This document shows positions 26,349-39,100 of a stretch of DNA of 64,000 nucleotides, one piece after another. The position numbers were made by a program, and so were the translations under genes. Each line of letters begins with the position of its first letter. Positions within the stretch are counted from its first letter, which is position 1. Below the pieces are notes generated by a model. It saw nothing but the letters and a program-made list of their open reading frames with translations. It made no database searches and was not told where the DNA came from. Source of the stretch: Liolophura sinensis (lineage: Eukaryota > Mollusca > Polyplacophora > Chitonida > Chitonidae); contig NC_088301.1 of NCBI RefSeq assembly GCF_032854445.1, positions 34,151,187 to 34,215,186 on the forward strand, given 5' to 3'.

Positions 26349-26880
26349 TGACTGGAATGTCGGATAGCGGGGAATGCCTGCCAGAGGTATGTTGACTACT
26401 CTGAGACAAAGAATAAAGTGTATACGCTATATGCTTTTGAGCCATGCATGGCTGCCTCCTATAGGATTGTCTGAAAACCGGGAATGTCGCAAATCTGCTG
26501 GTTTATCACAAAGAATCGTCGAAGTGTAGGCCCTTGTATACAGGCTATGATTTCCAATCATGCATGACTGGATCAGTTGTCGGAAAACCGGGAATGTCGC
26601 AAATCTGGTGGTTTATCACAAAGAATCGTCGAAGTGTAGGCCCTTGTATACAGGCTATGATTTCCAATCATGCATGACTGGATCAGTTGTCGGAAAACCG
26701 GGAATGTCGCAAATCTGCTGGATATTCACAAGCAATATCAAAGTCTAGGCCCTTGTATGCAGGCCATATGATTTTTAGTCATACGTGACTGGATCGGTTG
26801 TCGGAAAATCGGGAATGTTGCAAATCTGCTGGATATTCACAAACAATAACAAAGCCTAGGCCCTTGTACATTAAGGCTAC
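26349..26880 (+). repeat. Tandem array of ~110-bp units
   Basis: Unit starts (TTGTCGGAAAACCGGGAATG and variants) fall at 26467, 26577, 26687 and 26798, spaced 110, 110 and 111 bp. A diverged unit starts near 26352, 115 bp before the first. Each unit also carries GTAGGCCCTTGTATACAGGC and CATGCATGACTGGATC-type blocks. Units 2 and 3 are nearly identical, so part of the array is recent. It is not CRISPR: the whole unit repeats, with no unique spacers. Confidence 0.85.
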
Positions 26881-27219
26881 ACAGCAAAAGACTGATAGGC
26901 ATGCACATGTTAAAGTACAAACAGCTATTTGACGGCTCCAATAGACATTTCACATGTCGTCTATAAAACACCAAAGTCTAGGACAAAACGTTGGAAGTGA
27001 TTTCCTGAAAACGTCAATGCTATAAAAAAAAATGCCAGTCTATGTTTTAATAAAACTTGTGCGTGTGTAGTCCCACCATATACATGTAACGCGTTTATGG
27101 ATAAAACGTTTGCGTTCAAATAGAAACAACAACGCACATTATTGCGCACGTTTTTACAAACACGTCATGCGTCGTTAATATTTAGCAGTGTATATGCTTT
27201 TCAGTCAGACATGGCTAGC

Positions 27220-27510
27220 TCGATCGGTTGTCGGAAAATGGGGAGTGTCGCTGATCTGCTACGTACCAGTCATAATTCTCAAACACATACAAAGTGTATA
27301 ACTATATATCTATCCTTTTCTGCCAAATCTGCATGGTTGTCTCAAAGGAAAAGTCGAAGTGTGTAAATAGGTCAGTATAGTACCTTACATTGGTCCTATA
27401 TATGTCCTACATATATATGGTTGTATACATATGCCTTTCAGCCATGTATTTGGTTTATTTGGCCAGTTAACTTGTCGGAAAATGGGGAATGCCAGGTATT
27501 TTAATTGCTG
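27220..27510 (+). repeat. GGGAATGTCGC family, two dispersed units
   Basis: Cores at 27228 (TTGTCGGAAAATGGGGAGTG) and about 27471 (TTGTCGGAAAATGGGGAATG), both preceded by CATG- and TTCAG-containing sequence like the array units. They are separated by unrelated DNA. A weaker unit lies at 27893-27930. Confidence 0.5.
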
Positions 27511-27540
27511 GCCATCTGAAAGAGGGATAATTTAAGTGAT

Positions 27541-27632
27541 ATTATTTATTTATTTGACTGATGTTTTACGACGTACTCAAACATCATGGTACATGGAAGG
27601 AATCCTGGCAGAGCCGGAGGAAACCCATGAAT
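27541..27632 (-). repeat. tRNA-derived SINE, truncated copy
   Basis: ATTTATTTATTTGACTGATG, GTTTTACGACGTACTCAA and GAGGAAACCCATGA match the 3' part of the SINE, with an internal deletion. Confidence 0.7.
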
Positions 27633-28530
27633 GTATAAGCATCCACATACAAGTTAAGTTACATGTATATTATTATATGATGATCAACTATATTATAACG
27701 TATATAAGAAAAAGGTCTTGAGTACAATGATAAACACCACCAATCAAATAAACAAATACATAGTCAATACTCCATGCATGTACGTGGTGTTAAGCAACAA
27801 TCAAAAATAAATCATAAATCAGTCTCTACAGAGTCAGATGATTCGTTTCAATGGTACCGTTCTCAAGCTTTAGCCATATTGGCTTAACTGGACTGATTGT
27901 CGTCAAATGAGAACTGTCACAAGTCTATAATGCCGATTCCCAAACAAAGATCAGCTACGGTAAGTTGTATATAATGGTGATATTGTATAATTAAGTGTAA
28001 AGTCAGATTTCAGTGAAAGATTATAATTGTCATTGTCGAACTGCAGGTTGTCGGATCCGTATATACGAGAATTGTGTATGGTCCGTCAACATCATTAGAC
28101 ACTTTAGTTAGAAGTTACAAGTTGTAATTGAAAAATGCAAATACATTACATGCTGGTAAAAGTCTGAAGAATTATTCCTGCATGCGGTTTTATACTTCAT
28201 TACAAGATGTATGCGTGCAGTGACTAAAAGAAATGGGAAAGTGATAATGGGGTCATGTGTGGATCTGCTCTCAAATGTCTGTAAATGTATACCTCATAAC
28301 TGCATTCGTGTACCATTTTCCCAGCCTTATATGTAAGGTTATAAGGAATATATACATCTAGACACGTATGTAGGCACGCTGGTCGCTGCCAGCGGCAGAA
28401 GGATGGTGCAAATCGTGCGCGAATGGTACCGTTCTCGTGACGCGGACTGCGGCTGGCAGGGCGAGATGTCCCCGTCAGGTTTCCATACAAAACAGAGAAC
28501 TTGACGCAATTAATATAAATGAGTTTAATA

Positions 28531-28596
28531 GCTACACGTGGATGCAGTTACATTGAACATATCGCTACACGTGGATGCAGTTACATTGAGCATATA
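28531..28596. repeat. Two-copy 33-bp tandem repeat
   Basis: GCTACACGTGGATGCAGTTA followed by CATTGA(A/G)CATAT occurs at 28531 and again at 28564. The 92-codon frame through it (28519-28797) is not recognised as protein. Confidence 0.7.
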
Positions 28597-29884
28597 TATG
28601 TGCCTATACATACACCACAAAATAGAAAATATGTGAGTATATATGTAAATAGGACTATATACCCTATTATGTATAGGGACCCACGTATATATATGTACCT
28701 ATGTAAACCCATACATACACGTGTGTTCATTGTCTTTTGCGAAGAATCCGAAGTCTCAGTGCTACTATCTGTGCACTATATATCGATATGCATTTAATGA
28801 TCATTGACGTTTAGCTTATATAAGCGTATAATTAGCGTCAGTGCCAATGGGCGTGCTTATGTAATACATTCGTGTTTCGCCAACATGCTTTTATCAGTTG
28901 CCGTTTCCCATGCAATATGATCATGAACTTCGCTTGAGTGATCTCCCTTTGGCCATATGGTTGGACACACCGTAGGGTTATCTACTAACTCCTCGTGGGT
29001 TGAAATATATAGCCTTTCCTTAAATTATATCTGTATGTATGAATATATTTTATGAAATTAAAAAAAAAGAATATTTTTATGGCTTAAATTCACCTTTTTT
29101 TATTTTACAGAACACGATGTGCCTACTTTTGCATTATTATATTCCTGCAAGTTTATCCCAAGTGCATGTAAAACCCATGAAATGTATGACAGAAAGGAGT
29201 TTTGAACTGAGCGACGACGACCCTGTTTCTAACTTGTCACCTAAAGCCTATCCTTAAACAATGGCCATTTGCATGAGGTTAATGTTTATTCTAGCTGTTT
29301 ATAACACCGCTGAACTGTGGGGCACGTCTGTGTCGGTATTCCTTTGTTTGAACCATAAGCTTGTACATGTGTGGCCTTCGTGGATGGAAGTAAGTGAAAA
29401 TTATAATCGTGATCGAAACTTAGTTGGAAATCAATACATGGCGTAGGCCTACACGTATATATAGATTTTGAACCGTCCATGCACATCCGTTCTGTTTGTT
29501 AGCAAGTTTAACCTTATACATTGGGGCAAAACCGACGAGCTTGTCCGTGCATATATTAATAACTCTTCCATAATTTCGAGGGCCCAGAATGACAATTTAA
29601 AACCCACAATATATAGAACATCGCGTATACCCGCATATAAACACTGAGCGACAGAACAAATAATAAGATGCATTTATTTTATAGTTATTTATATACGTAA
29701 CATCTAGATATTTTCCCTACCAGTATGTAGAATTTACATTAAAAATGATCACTTGTCAACTTCACTCTCCTGCATGCCTTTCCGTGATGACGATATAGGT
29801 TCATTACATATAAGCCTACATACGCATACAAAGAGCGAATATAGCCAGTCTGTTGATGGCCATACAAAATTAAGGGGTTGTTAA

Positions 29885-29955
29885 AGATCGGAAAGTGGGG
29901 ACTGTCGCAAATTCGCTGACAAAATTTTCACATTCCCCAATTCCACACAGTTGTT
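29885..29955. repeat. GGGAATGTCGC family, inverted pair
   Basis: GATCGGAAAGTGGGGACTGT is followed by TCACATTCCCCAATTCC. This is the same imperfect palindrome layout as 23059-23130 and the rightmost copy of the family. Confidence 0.5.
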
Positions 29956-31029
29956 AGAGGGGCACATGAAGAGGGTTTATTGTTGGCAACAGCTATAAGT
30001 GAAGGTGCATGATGAGCTCTCATGCATAATGTATTGTTGTCTATAGCCTTGTGTATGGGCCAGTAAGTGTGTATACCTGTACATAAACGTGTGTATTCGT
30101 TCTCTTAATGTTTCTTTAAATGTGAACTCGAGAAATTTGGAGGACAGACTGAATATGGATTCTATGACAAAAGATTGAACGATTCATAGGTGTAAAGCAA
30201 GGTTTCCTTATATATGCAGGGGTCTAATACTCTGTACATATTGGTTAAATCGGGATCGGATCAATATCCTAATCGATTCACCCATTAGATGCGAGCATAT
30301 TTAGTTGGGAGACTAACGCTATTCAAAGACAATCTACTGGTTTGCGCGCACTGCCGGACTCATTCGTTTACTGGCTGGTCTCGCTGCAAAGATTAACTTG
30401 CTAAGGTATAACGTAGCCTGTACGTGTTCGAAGCCAGCCAATTTTGTTTAAATTTTCCACTGCGTGCGTACATTTATATATACCTCAACGCTCATCTACA
30501 GCTAGGAATCCAAAGTTTAATCCGAAGCCGGCATATATAAGCTATGTATAAGCCTATTTTCATTCGCAAAGTTCGATATTCCAATCTCGACTTTAAAACG
30601 TCGCATCACAGACCTCGCGGGCAACGTACGAAAAACACCCGAAAATCATCAAACAATATTAGGGATTTCATTGAGTTTATTATAACTTTCATATCTGTTC
30701 GGCTTATTCTTCTGATGTGTCATGTCTTATGGAAAAGTTGGTCAGTAGAACGTGCCTAGGTCTTTTAGACCTACTCCGGTGTCCCATTTTCCACTATCCA
30801 TATGACTGAAAAATTCTTGAGTAAGGCCTATATAGATCTATTTTGGTCTCCTAATTTTAGGCCTGCAATCAATTAACTAGTGTCATGCCAGTATGGAGTA
30901 TACTTGAATCGGAACTTCGAATAAAACATCGACCGAAAACTAATTTCAAGAAAAATCCTTAAAAGTGCTCCCTGGTCAGTTTAGACCTTGGCTTATATAC
31001 ATATGTTGATATCAGTGCATATATACAAT

Positions 31030-31225
31030 AAAAAAGTTAATCTGTTAAGTTTAACGGAAAGTCTGTTGTCTGAGTGATGCTAGAATGTATTGTTCTGTTA
31101 AGTTCTATTACATAAATATTTTATTAGACTAACAGGAAATTGTGTTTTTATGACAGAATATTGTGTTAGAATAGCACGTGCTAGCATCACTTAATTTTCT
31201 GTTAAAATTAACAGATTAATTTTTT
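31030..31225. mobile_element. MITE-like element, ~196 bp
   Basis: The left end (31030-31061, containing GTTAATCTGTTAAGTTTAAC) matches the reverse complement of the right end (31194-31225, containing GTTAAAATTAACAGATTAAT). A second inner pair, GTGATGCTAG near 31074 and CTAGCATCAC at 31181, extends the symmetry. It is short and AT-rich, without an ORF, as expected for a miniature inverted-repeat element. Confidence 0.7.
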
Positions 31226-31960
31226 GAGAGATCTGGCTATAGGCTTTACAAGCATGACTGGTCCATGCTTCCCAACGATCTTCTAGTCTGGTAGTAGGCC
31301 TACCTGACTAAACTATCTGAAGTGGGCCAGGTACTACCCGCCTACTAATCTCCAAGCACAATAAAATAGGTTTATCCTTGGAAACTGCTAAGGACACTTG
31401 TGTTTTTAAAGCCTCATTTATAAGGCAGTTGAGGCCCACTGTTTAAAATGTTGTTCTTGATCGAATTTTGAACCTGTAGGTTATGTAGTTCTGTAGTGAG
31501 TATCGGTAGTTCATATCATACAAATACGCCCTTTGAAAAAAATCAAATATTGTCCGGGCCCGGCGTTGAGATTTATTTCCACGTTAAATGCGGTAGTTAA
31601 GCCCACATAGTAAACATTTAGCGTACCGATCTGGACCGCGGTATTGATCTTAGATAACAGCCGACTCATTATGTCTGTAGGACGGATCGGAAGCTAGAGA
31701 CCATGTGATCTCCTTAGTAACAAACGGCGTGGGTGGAGAAAACGGTTCTCCCAACGTTACTGCATAGGAAAATGCCTATTTTGTAATGGCTGTCAGCGAT
31801 CTTGTATCCGTTGGATTTGTATAATTTTCAGCTTCCCAGATGGTCTGAGTATATCTGCAGAGCTTTCGTGGTGCTATTTTGTAAAACTAAGCCTTACTGG
31901 TCGCTAGAGAAGTGGCAAAATGTGACTTTTTCTCCAACGCTTTAACATTGGGCGCCCATT

Positions 31961-32129
31961 TTGTTTTCGACAGGAAAGGGTGGTCACGTGACCACCAACT
32001 TCCAACCCGTCTTACAGAATACAGGAAAATGTTCAAAGGGACGTAAATCTGTGTCCGCTCTCCTCACAAAGGAGGAAGGAATGCAGGTTGTCGCGAAGGA
32101 AAACAACGTCCAAACTAGGGAAAACTCAT
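31961..32129 (+). other. Possible 5' non-coding exon of the kinesin-like gene
   Basis: An open, less AT-rich block follows TTTTCGACAG and ends at a good donor (ACTCAT|GTAAGT). The next exon begins after TTTTCAG at 33067 and has an in-frame TAA shortly before the likely start ATG at 33105. This block is therefore best read as 5' UTR or an alternative first exon. RNA evidence is needed. Confidence 0.35.
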
Positions 32130-33104
32130 GTAAGTTTTTCATGTTGATGTTGCATTCTTCAAATAACGTATATTTTCCTCTTTGTTGAAATCAGTTCGCT
32201 TCAAGAGGTAATTACCTCATACTCCCAAAACTTTTTTTTTTAAAGCGACATAAAGATGTCGTCTTGTGATAATTAATACCTAGACAATATGACAGGTGCC
32301 CGCTGAATTTTCCGATATCTTGCCCCAAAACATATTTATTTATGGAAAAGGCTGACATTTCACGAGAAACACTTGCTTGTAAGTGTCATTTTTTCTTGTT
32401 TTTTTTATCACTAGTATATAGGCCTAGATATCAAATCACAAATTTCTTATGAAATGAAATAGACTCTATATACATATTAATAAATTGATGTCATTGGAAT
32501 GTGAAGCTGTAAATGAAATTATGGAATCATTATCTTTATTTAATTATTTATGTTAGATTGGTTTATTTGAGAAAGGACAGAGTCTAAGAGTTGCTTTGAC
32601 ATCAGGTTTGGCAAAAATTTTGTTTGGCCAAGGATGGCCCCAAATCAACCTCAGAGCGCACTCTATTTAACGTGAGAGCAATCTCAGATTAGGGATGGTG
32701 TTGTTTGAGATATTTGAAGAGAGGACCTACCTGGAACTGATGTATGTCAAAATTATCAGTTTATCACAATGCTATATTAAAGCCAAAATTTTAAGCTGAT
32801 TGGTCGTATCAGAATTGAATTTGTATGCTCATATTTGAAAACGGGAAATACTATTTTTTAACAAACTTCTCCATTTGCTGTAGTACAGGGCTTAATACAA
32901 GAACATGAAGAAACCAAAAATTTAATGAAAAACGTGCAACCAAGAAAGTGTTGAATGTATATCCCACTTTTGCATGGGATTTGTAATCAAGTCTCTTAAT
33001 TTATTTATTGAATAAGTCAGGCAGATGTTTATTTCTTTTTTTAAAGGTTTCATATTTTTGTTTTCAGAAGATTTAACTAAACCAAATGTGAATGTTTCAT
33101 TAGA

Positions 33105-36100
33105 ATGAATATTGATGTATTTGGAAGAATAAGGGCTACTGGCCCATCCAACATCCACACAGATGGCCAGCACAGAGTCACAAGTGGACCAGGTGGAACT
33201 TACTTCAGGTATGGAAGTGTTTAGACCTTAGTACATGCGAAGTTAAGATGCGCCATGAACACAGTATACTAGTTAAGGAAAATGGCTTGTGCAGTCAATT
33301 GCGTTATTTTGTACAGTCTTGAAACCTGGGCATTTGACCTTTCTTCCTTTCTTTCTTTTATTCACCCAAACAATAATTATGGACATGGCTACACACAGTC
33401 TTGATTTACAGCGGGAATAAAGCCTTTTTCAGGCTTGCTCTATCCCTGGAGGGGATATATATATTTAAGAAAAAAAAAGGAGATAGCAGGACATAGTCGA
33501 TGTTTGATCATATTCAGGTTCACCTTGTGTTTGTAGCCCCCATCACTAACTCTGTAAGACCTTCATGTCAGAAGTTTTGATGATTTCTTACATAATTTAT
33601 GTTACTTCTTAATTGATTACTGTTGAATAAAGATTTCAGAATGAATCAAATCAAGATTAATTAGCCTAGTTGGGTAACACTATACACGGTAATATTATTT
33701 AATGGTGTTTGTCAGAAATGTAAACACCCATGTAAAAACTGGAATTACTGAACTAATGGTTCCATACTAAGAGATTTGGGTTGCATATTTAAAATTTTGA
33801 AATTGCATTCTTTGTGCACAAGTACTTTTTCACGGTGTCTTGTTAACTGTAATATAGTTTCACACTTCAGTTTTCAGAAGGTGCTGCACCAAGAAAGCTC
33901 TAACTATGATGTGTATCAGACTTGTGTTGATTCTCTTGTTGACCTCTTTCTGGCTGGATTCAACACTTGTGTGTTGGTGACAGGAGAAACTGGATCGGGC
34001 AAGTCATCTACCATTGGTGGAGACTGTGGAAGTCGTCCGGGGATCGCCAATATGGTCATAGATAATGTCTTTAAGAAACTTGCCGAAGGTGTGTTTAGTT
34101 ATGAATAATAATATTTTATTATCTTCCTCTGTGTATCAATGCATATGCCCCTAGACATTTGTTTTTTGTGGTAAAGAATGTTTTATGTATTCACTGACAG
34201 CTAAATATGGCTGCAGATAAATGATTTGTAGGGTGACAATTGATTCCCATCACATCAACTCACTCAAGTGATCTCTTATGTGAATAGTATTCATCATCAT
34301 GTAGACTTGTTCGAATTATATGTGTTATTTTTTTTATAGCGGTATCAATCCCGTAGATCATTTATTGAAAATATTTCATGTTAGAAATCAGTTTGCTCGA
34401 TAGTAGGTAACAAAGTGTTGACCTGATTTTTGTACATAGTTTTTTTCCTACATCCATGGAGAAATGCTAAAAGAGAAATAGAATGAAAATTAGAAGTTTC
34501 ATATGAGTTTAAATACCAGTACACAGTGTATAGTTCTTATTTCTTATCCTACAAAATCATGCTATATATGAAAAAAAAAAAAAGAATTCGTGTGCATCAT
34601 AGTATATAGTACATTAACCATGTGAATTTCATTATCAATGTTATAATTTGTAATCATAAATATTGTAATATTCCTTTCCTTATTCCTTTTAGATGATAAT
34701 AGGTACATGTACGACACCAAGGTGAAGCGTCACTCTGCTGCAGTCAGTCTGCAGATGTATGAGGTGTACAATGAGACCGTGAAAGACCTGCTACAGATTC
34801 CAGGGATGGGGCCTGCCTATCTGGATCTCGAGGAGAACTCGTCAGATGGAGTCTACGTCAAAGTATGTCTTCTGGTTCACATTTTAAATACTATAGACTT
34901 ACAACCCATGTTATTAAAATGGTGATTTTCAGGGAGATACTTGTATGAGAAGTTTCCATTGCATTATACATTCATTTAAATTGAATTGAAACTAAGATTC
35001 TACCTGTAATATTGTAACCCCATATAGGAATGTAATCCATTGATCTGCACAGTGTGGTGTACATGGCCATGATTTATTTATTTATTTGATTGATGTTTTA
35101 CACCATACTCAAGAATACTTCATTTATAAGATGTCGGCCAGCATTTTAGTGGAAGTAAAGTGGGCAGAGCCCAAGGGAAACCCACGACCATCTGCATGTC
35201 ACACATGGCCATGAAGTGATATCATGTGCATATGTGTGTATGTGTGCATGCATGCATATGGCTGGCAGCTGCTGCTTATGTGTGTCATCTCCTTGAATGT
35301 TTATTGGCGGTAATGTATTTTTTATTTATGTATTTATTTTCTTTTTATTTATCTAACTCCTGTCTGATTTTTTTTTTTTTTTTGCAAAACAGAATGGTGC
35401 ACGCATTACAGTTTCAAATTCAACAGATGGTGTGTCAGTATTCAGACAGGGCTGGTCCCGGAGAACTGAGATGGTCAACGATTATGGACCTGCCCATGTA
35501 CACTCAGCTGTGATCACTTACATAGACCTACAACTGGTAGGTATAGCGTAATACCTCTGAGGTATGAATTTAGATAGGTTATTTACCTATACACTTGTCA
35601 TTTGTTAAAGCTTATATTTTCTAGGATCCAAGAACAAACGGTGACAATATGATTCAGAAATTGAAAAAAGCCTGGTATAACATTGATGTATGACATGAGG
35701 ATTTATAAAATAGAAAAACATAAAACCAAAAAAATTAGGGAATGATTGTTGCTTGTTTCTTATAGGACTTAAGTCAGAATTTTTCCTGTTCCAAGTTTTA
35801 GTCTTGGTGGCAGTCAGTTTTTATCAGGAACACATTCATGTATTTTTGTGGTTATCGTGCCAGTGCAGAGCAATAACCCAGGAGCTTCATCAGTGCAGTC
35901 GCTGTGAGGTCATCTCCAGCTTATGTAGCCATAAGTGGGAAGGTTTGCCAGCAACCTGCTTTTAAGTGCGGCATAAAACACTAGTCAAACAAATAAATAA
36001 ATATTTTTTTATTTCCATTGGATAAGTGTATGTGGTATTATTTGGGGAGCTACACATAGTCGGAAAGCTTGTCCTAAGTCACCATATGTGCCTCGTACTT

Positions 36101-39100
36101 CTGCCTCTTTATACACTGTAGTATTGCACTGAATGACTGAGAGCATTAGACCTACATGTATGTTCAAGCCCTAGTGGAGCCATTATAAGCAAAAGTTTTA
36201 AAAACCAAGCTGTCTTGGTACTTACATGGCTTGGCACTTCGTATAAGAGGATATATCATAGTCATGATATAACTGGATGTCCTTGTGTCATCAGTAGGAC
36301 ACCACTATAAATATGTTGGAACCAGGAAGGCTAGCCGGCTGCTGATGTTCAAGGCAAGCATCTTTCTGTGGTTGCATCTTTGTACCTGCTTTGTTTCATC
36401 CATCTGCAGCATGTTGGAGACAACCCACACCCTAACAGATCCCGCTTCACCCTGGTAGAGTTGCCTGGTCTGGAAAAGCTGACAGAGAACACCCACAGCC
36501 TGATAATGAGAGATGGACCAAAAGTGAAGCAAGCTGTGGGCAGTCTTAACCGTGTCGTCAGTGCCCTGTCAACAGATACATCTCCAAACAGGGTTGTTAA
36601 CTACAGGTTAATCCTCAACCCTTCAATATTAATGATAATGATGCTCAAAGTTAAACAGAACCTTTGCTTTTTATGATTCATTTAAACCAAATATTTGTCA
36701 CTTTTTAGCTCCCCTGAACAATTTATTTATTAATTTGAATGGTGTCTTATGGCGTACTCAAGAATATTTCACTTATACGACAGCGGCCAGCATTATAGCA
36801 TGAGGAAATCGGGCAGAGCCCAGGGGAAACCCACAACCATCTGCATTTTTCCCCTGATCAAAGCAAAGGCACAGGCACTAGCAACAACAGTGACTGTTAT
36901 GATTAATGTTAGGTATCTGAAAAACCCCTGCATGTACTGAGCTCATGATTTGCATTCATGTAAGGTACAATAATTTTGTTAGTTTGATTGGTGTTTTACA
37001 GTGTATGCTGCACTCAAGAATATTTCACGTATATGATGGTTGACAGCATTGTGGTTCGAGGAAATTGAACAGAGCCTGGGTAAAGTATGATAACACAAGG
37101 GGGATGTTCCATTGTTGATGTTTTACAAATTATTTATGCTACTATATACTATAAATTGTTTATGTATATATATATATAATTATATCACTTTTATCTCATA
37201 ATGGCAGCAAAATACAGAACCTCAAAATGATATTATAACTGAATGATTACCACACTGGTGATGGTTAAAATGATGTAAAAATAAATTAAACTGTATAAGG
37301 ATGAAAGCCCTGACTTGATTAATCTTTAAAGGATATATTTCTTAAATTACTGTGTCTGATTTTCTAGTCACTCCAGATTGACTCGACTTCTGCAGGAAGA
37401 GATAGGTGGCAACTGCAAAACAAAGGCTATTGTGTGTTTAAAGTCACAGTCTAACCCAGATGTCCTCTCAACTGTTCTGCGCTTTTCTTCTCACCTGTCA
37501 CAGGTGAAAAACTTCCCTATTCTCAATGACAGTTTTGCACAGGTAAGATAATATGTGTAAATTGTTTCATGTATTAGATTACAGGTGAGAATAACTTCTT
37601 GTAACTCAACAGTAAATGTTCTCAATATTTTCTATTCATACACAAGCAAACATATATGTTATAATTTACTTTAAAACATGTAATATATCTGTCACCACAG
37701 TAAAATTTTTTACCAAAAGTAGATTACTTGTTTTATAATGTAAATCATTTTAGTATTTTCAGAATGTTTAATATTCCTACTTTGTCTGAATCCCATGAAG
37801 AGATAACTCATTAATGTTAAAATAATGCCTTATTATATCTTTCATATCTAAAATGTTTTTTTTATCACACAACGATGCACATATATGTATATGGAAGTGT
37901 ATCCCCTAATCTTATTGTCCAATTTCAGAACTTGCTCACACAGTATAGAGCATCCTTGCTTCAGTTACAAAGACAGTCTGGATTGGGTGTCCATGGCCCA
38001 GCAGCTGGGGCTAGCAATGTTAAAGATGAACTCCATGTACTACAATCAGAAAATGTAAGGTGTACATTTCAGCTGGAAGCTTTGCCTTTGTATTAAATAA
38101 TCTCATACCTATGTGTACATGTAGATCATAGTGTGACTATTTGATTCCATGTCTATGTAAGAAAGTTAAGAAGAATTTAACTTTTAAAATATGTTATAAA
38201 AGTACTGGCATGTAATTTGTGATGTTTCAATTTTTAAAAGGATCAAAATCATAGATTTAAAATGCATCCAGTTTTGTATGTATAGGTTTTGTAAACTTGT
38301 AATTGTTTCTAAAAGGATTTATTCTGAATAATACTGTGTATATAGTCTTCAGGGCATCAGTTTCCATTTTGTATGTGGCCCTTAGGTTCAGCTGCGAGAC
38401 CAAGTGGAAAGATTAACCCTACGACTTGATCAGATGAATGGGAAATTTGGTAATCTTGCCACAACAAAAACAGACTTGTCCCAGCAGCTGCTCATGACAG
38501 AAGAGGAAAAGCTTAAGGTAAACACATGTGCTCAGAGGTACCATTAATAAATGCCTGATATGTTCTAACATAAAAACAGGAACTAGAACTGAGTCCAGAT
38601 AACCGTAATACTGTACATACATTGTTACGACCCAAACTGTCTGTATGATAAAAAAAGTAACCAAAACCAGCAGATTTTATTTTACAACAATTTATTATCT
38701 TTAACAAGAACAGATAATAAGACTTATACAAATACTAAAGTACTTAAGTTTAACAAGAAAGGATAGCAGTATCTATACAAATACTAAAATACTTACATGT
38801 ACAACGGTGTCAAGTCCAAACGGACGCATATATTCCACAATATATACCACACAGGCATAAATGCTCAGAGGCAAATTCACAAGATGGAAAATCCACAGTA
38901 TAACTGAGTGTATGACGAAATATACACAAAATTCCAAACTCTTTTTGACCTGCTTTCATAGGTCTTATATAGCCTGGTGAAATTGTCTAGGGTAAGAAAA
39001 TTCCTGAACACTTGATGTAAACAAACAGGCACCGAACTGAGCGTATTCTGTAGCATTCTAAGGCAGATGCAGACAGCAGGGCCTGATCTCAGCATATGTA

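Larger units (their letters stand above)
14327..31960. other. Large gene-poor, repeat-rich interval
   Basis: No exon with splice context and recognisable protein sequence was found in about 17.6 kb. It contains the ~110-bp GGGAATGTCGC repeat family (17061-29955), SINE copies at 19026-19245, 23660-23810 and 27541-27632, a ~200-bp duplicated sequence (24385-24595 and 26020-26235), seven scattered GGTCAAAGGGAG motifs and a MITE-like element (31030-31225). Other stretches longer than 300 bases, such as 14330-17000, 20000-22800 and 30000-31000, show nothing I can name. Confidence 0.6.
33105..37542 (+). other. Motor-like half of the kinesin-like gene (exons 1-6, residues 1-336)
   Basis: Visible kinesin landmarks: VFGRIR (first strand) and FQKVLHQESSNYDVYQ (residues 36-51). 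The P-loop is GETGSGKSST at 73-82, against the usual GQTGSGKTYT. VSLQMYEVYNETVKDLL precedes the variable loop. HSRLTRLLQEEIGGN corresponds to the usual Y-R-D-S-K-L-T-R-L-L-Q block. LRFSSHLSQVKNFPILND closes the domain. Switch I, normally N-x-x-S-S-R-S-H, is replaced by NDYGPAHVHS (193-202). Switch II, normally D-L-A-G-S-E, is ELPGLE (229-234). An intact P-loop with altered switches suggests nucleotide binding without normal hydrolysis; this is inference. Confidence 0.88.

Noticed and set aside
26349-26880. CRISPR-like array
   Set aside because: The repeated unit is continuous over 110 bp with no unique spacers, and the genome is eukaryotic.
33871-33877. Alternative acceptor at 33878 for exon 2 of the kinesin-like gene
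   Set aside because: Exon 1 ends in phase 2; only the acceptor at 33870/33871 keeps the P-loop frame open.
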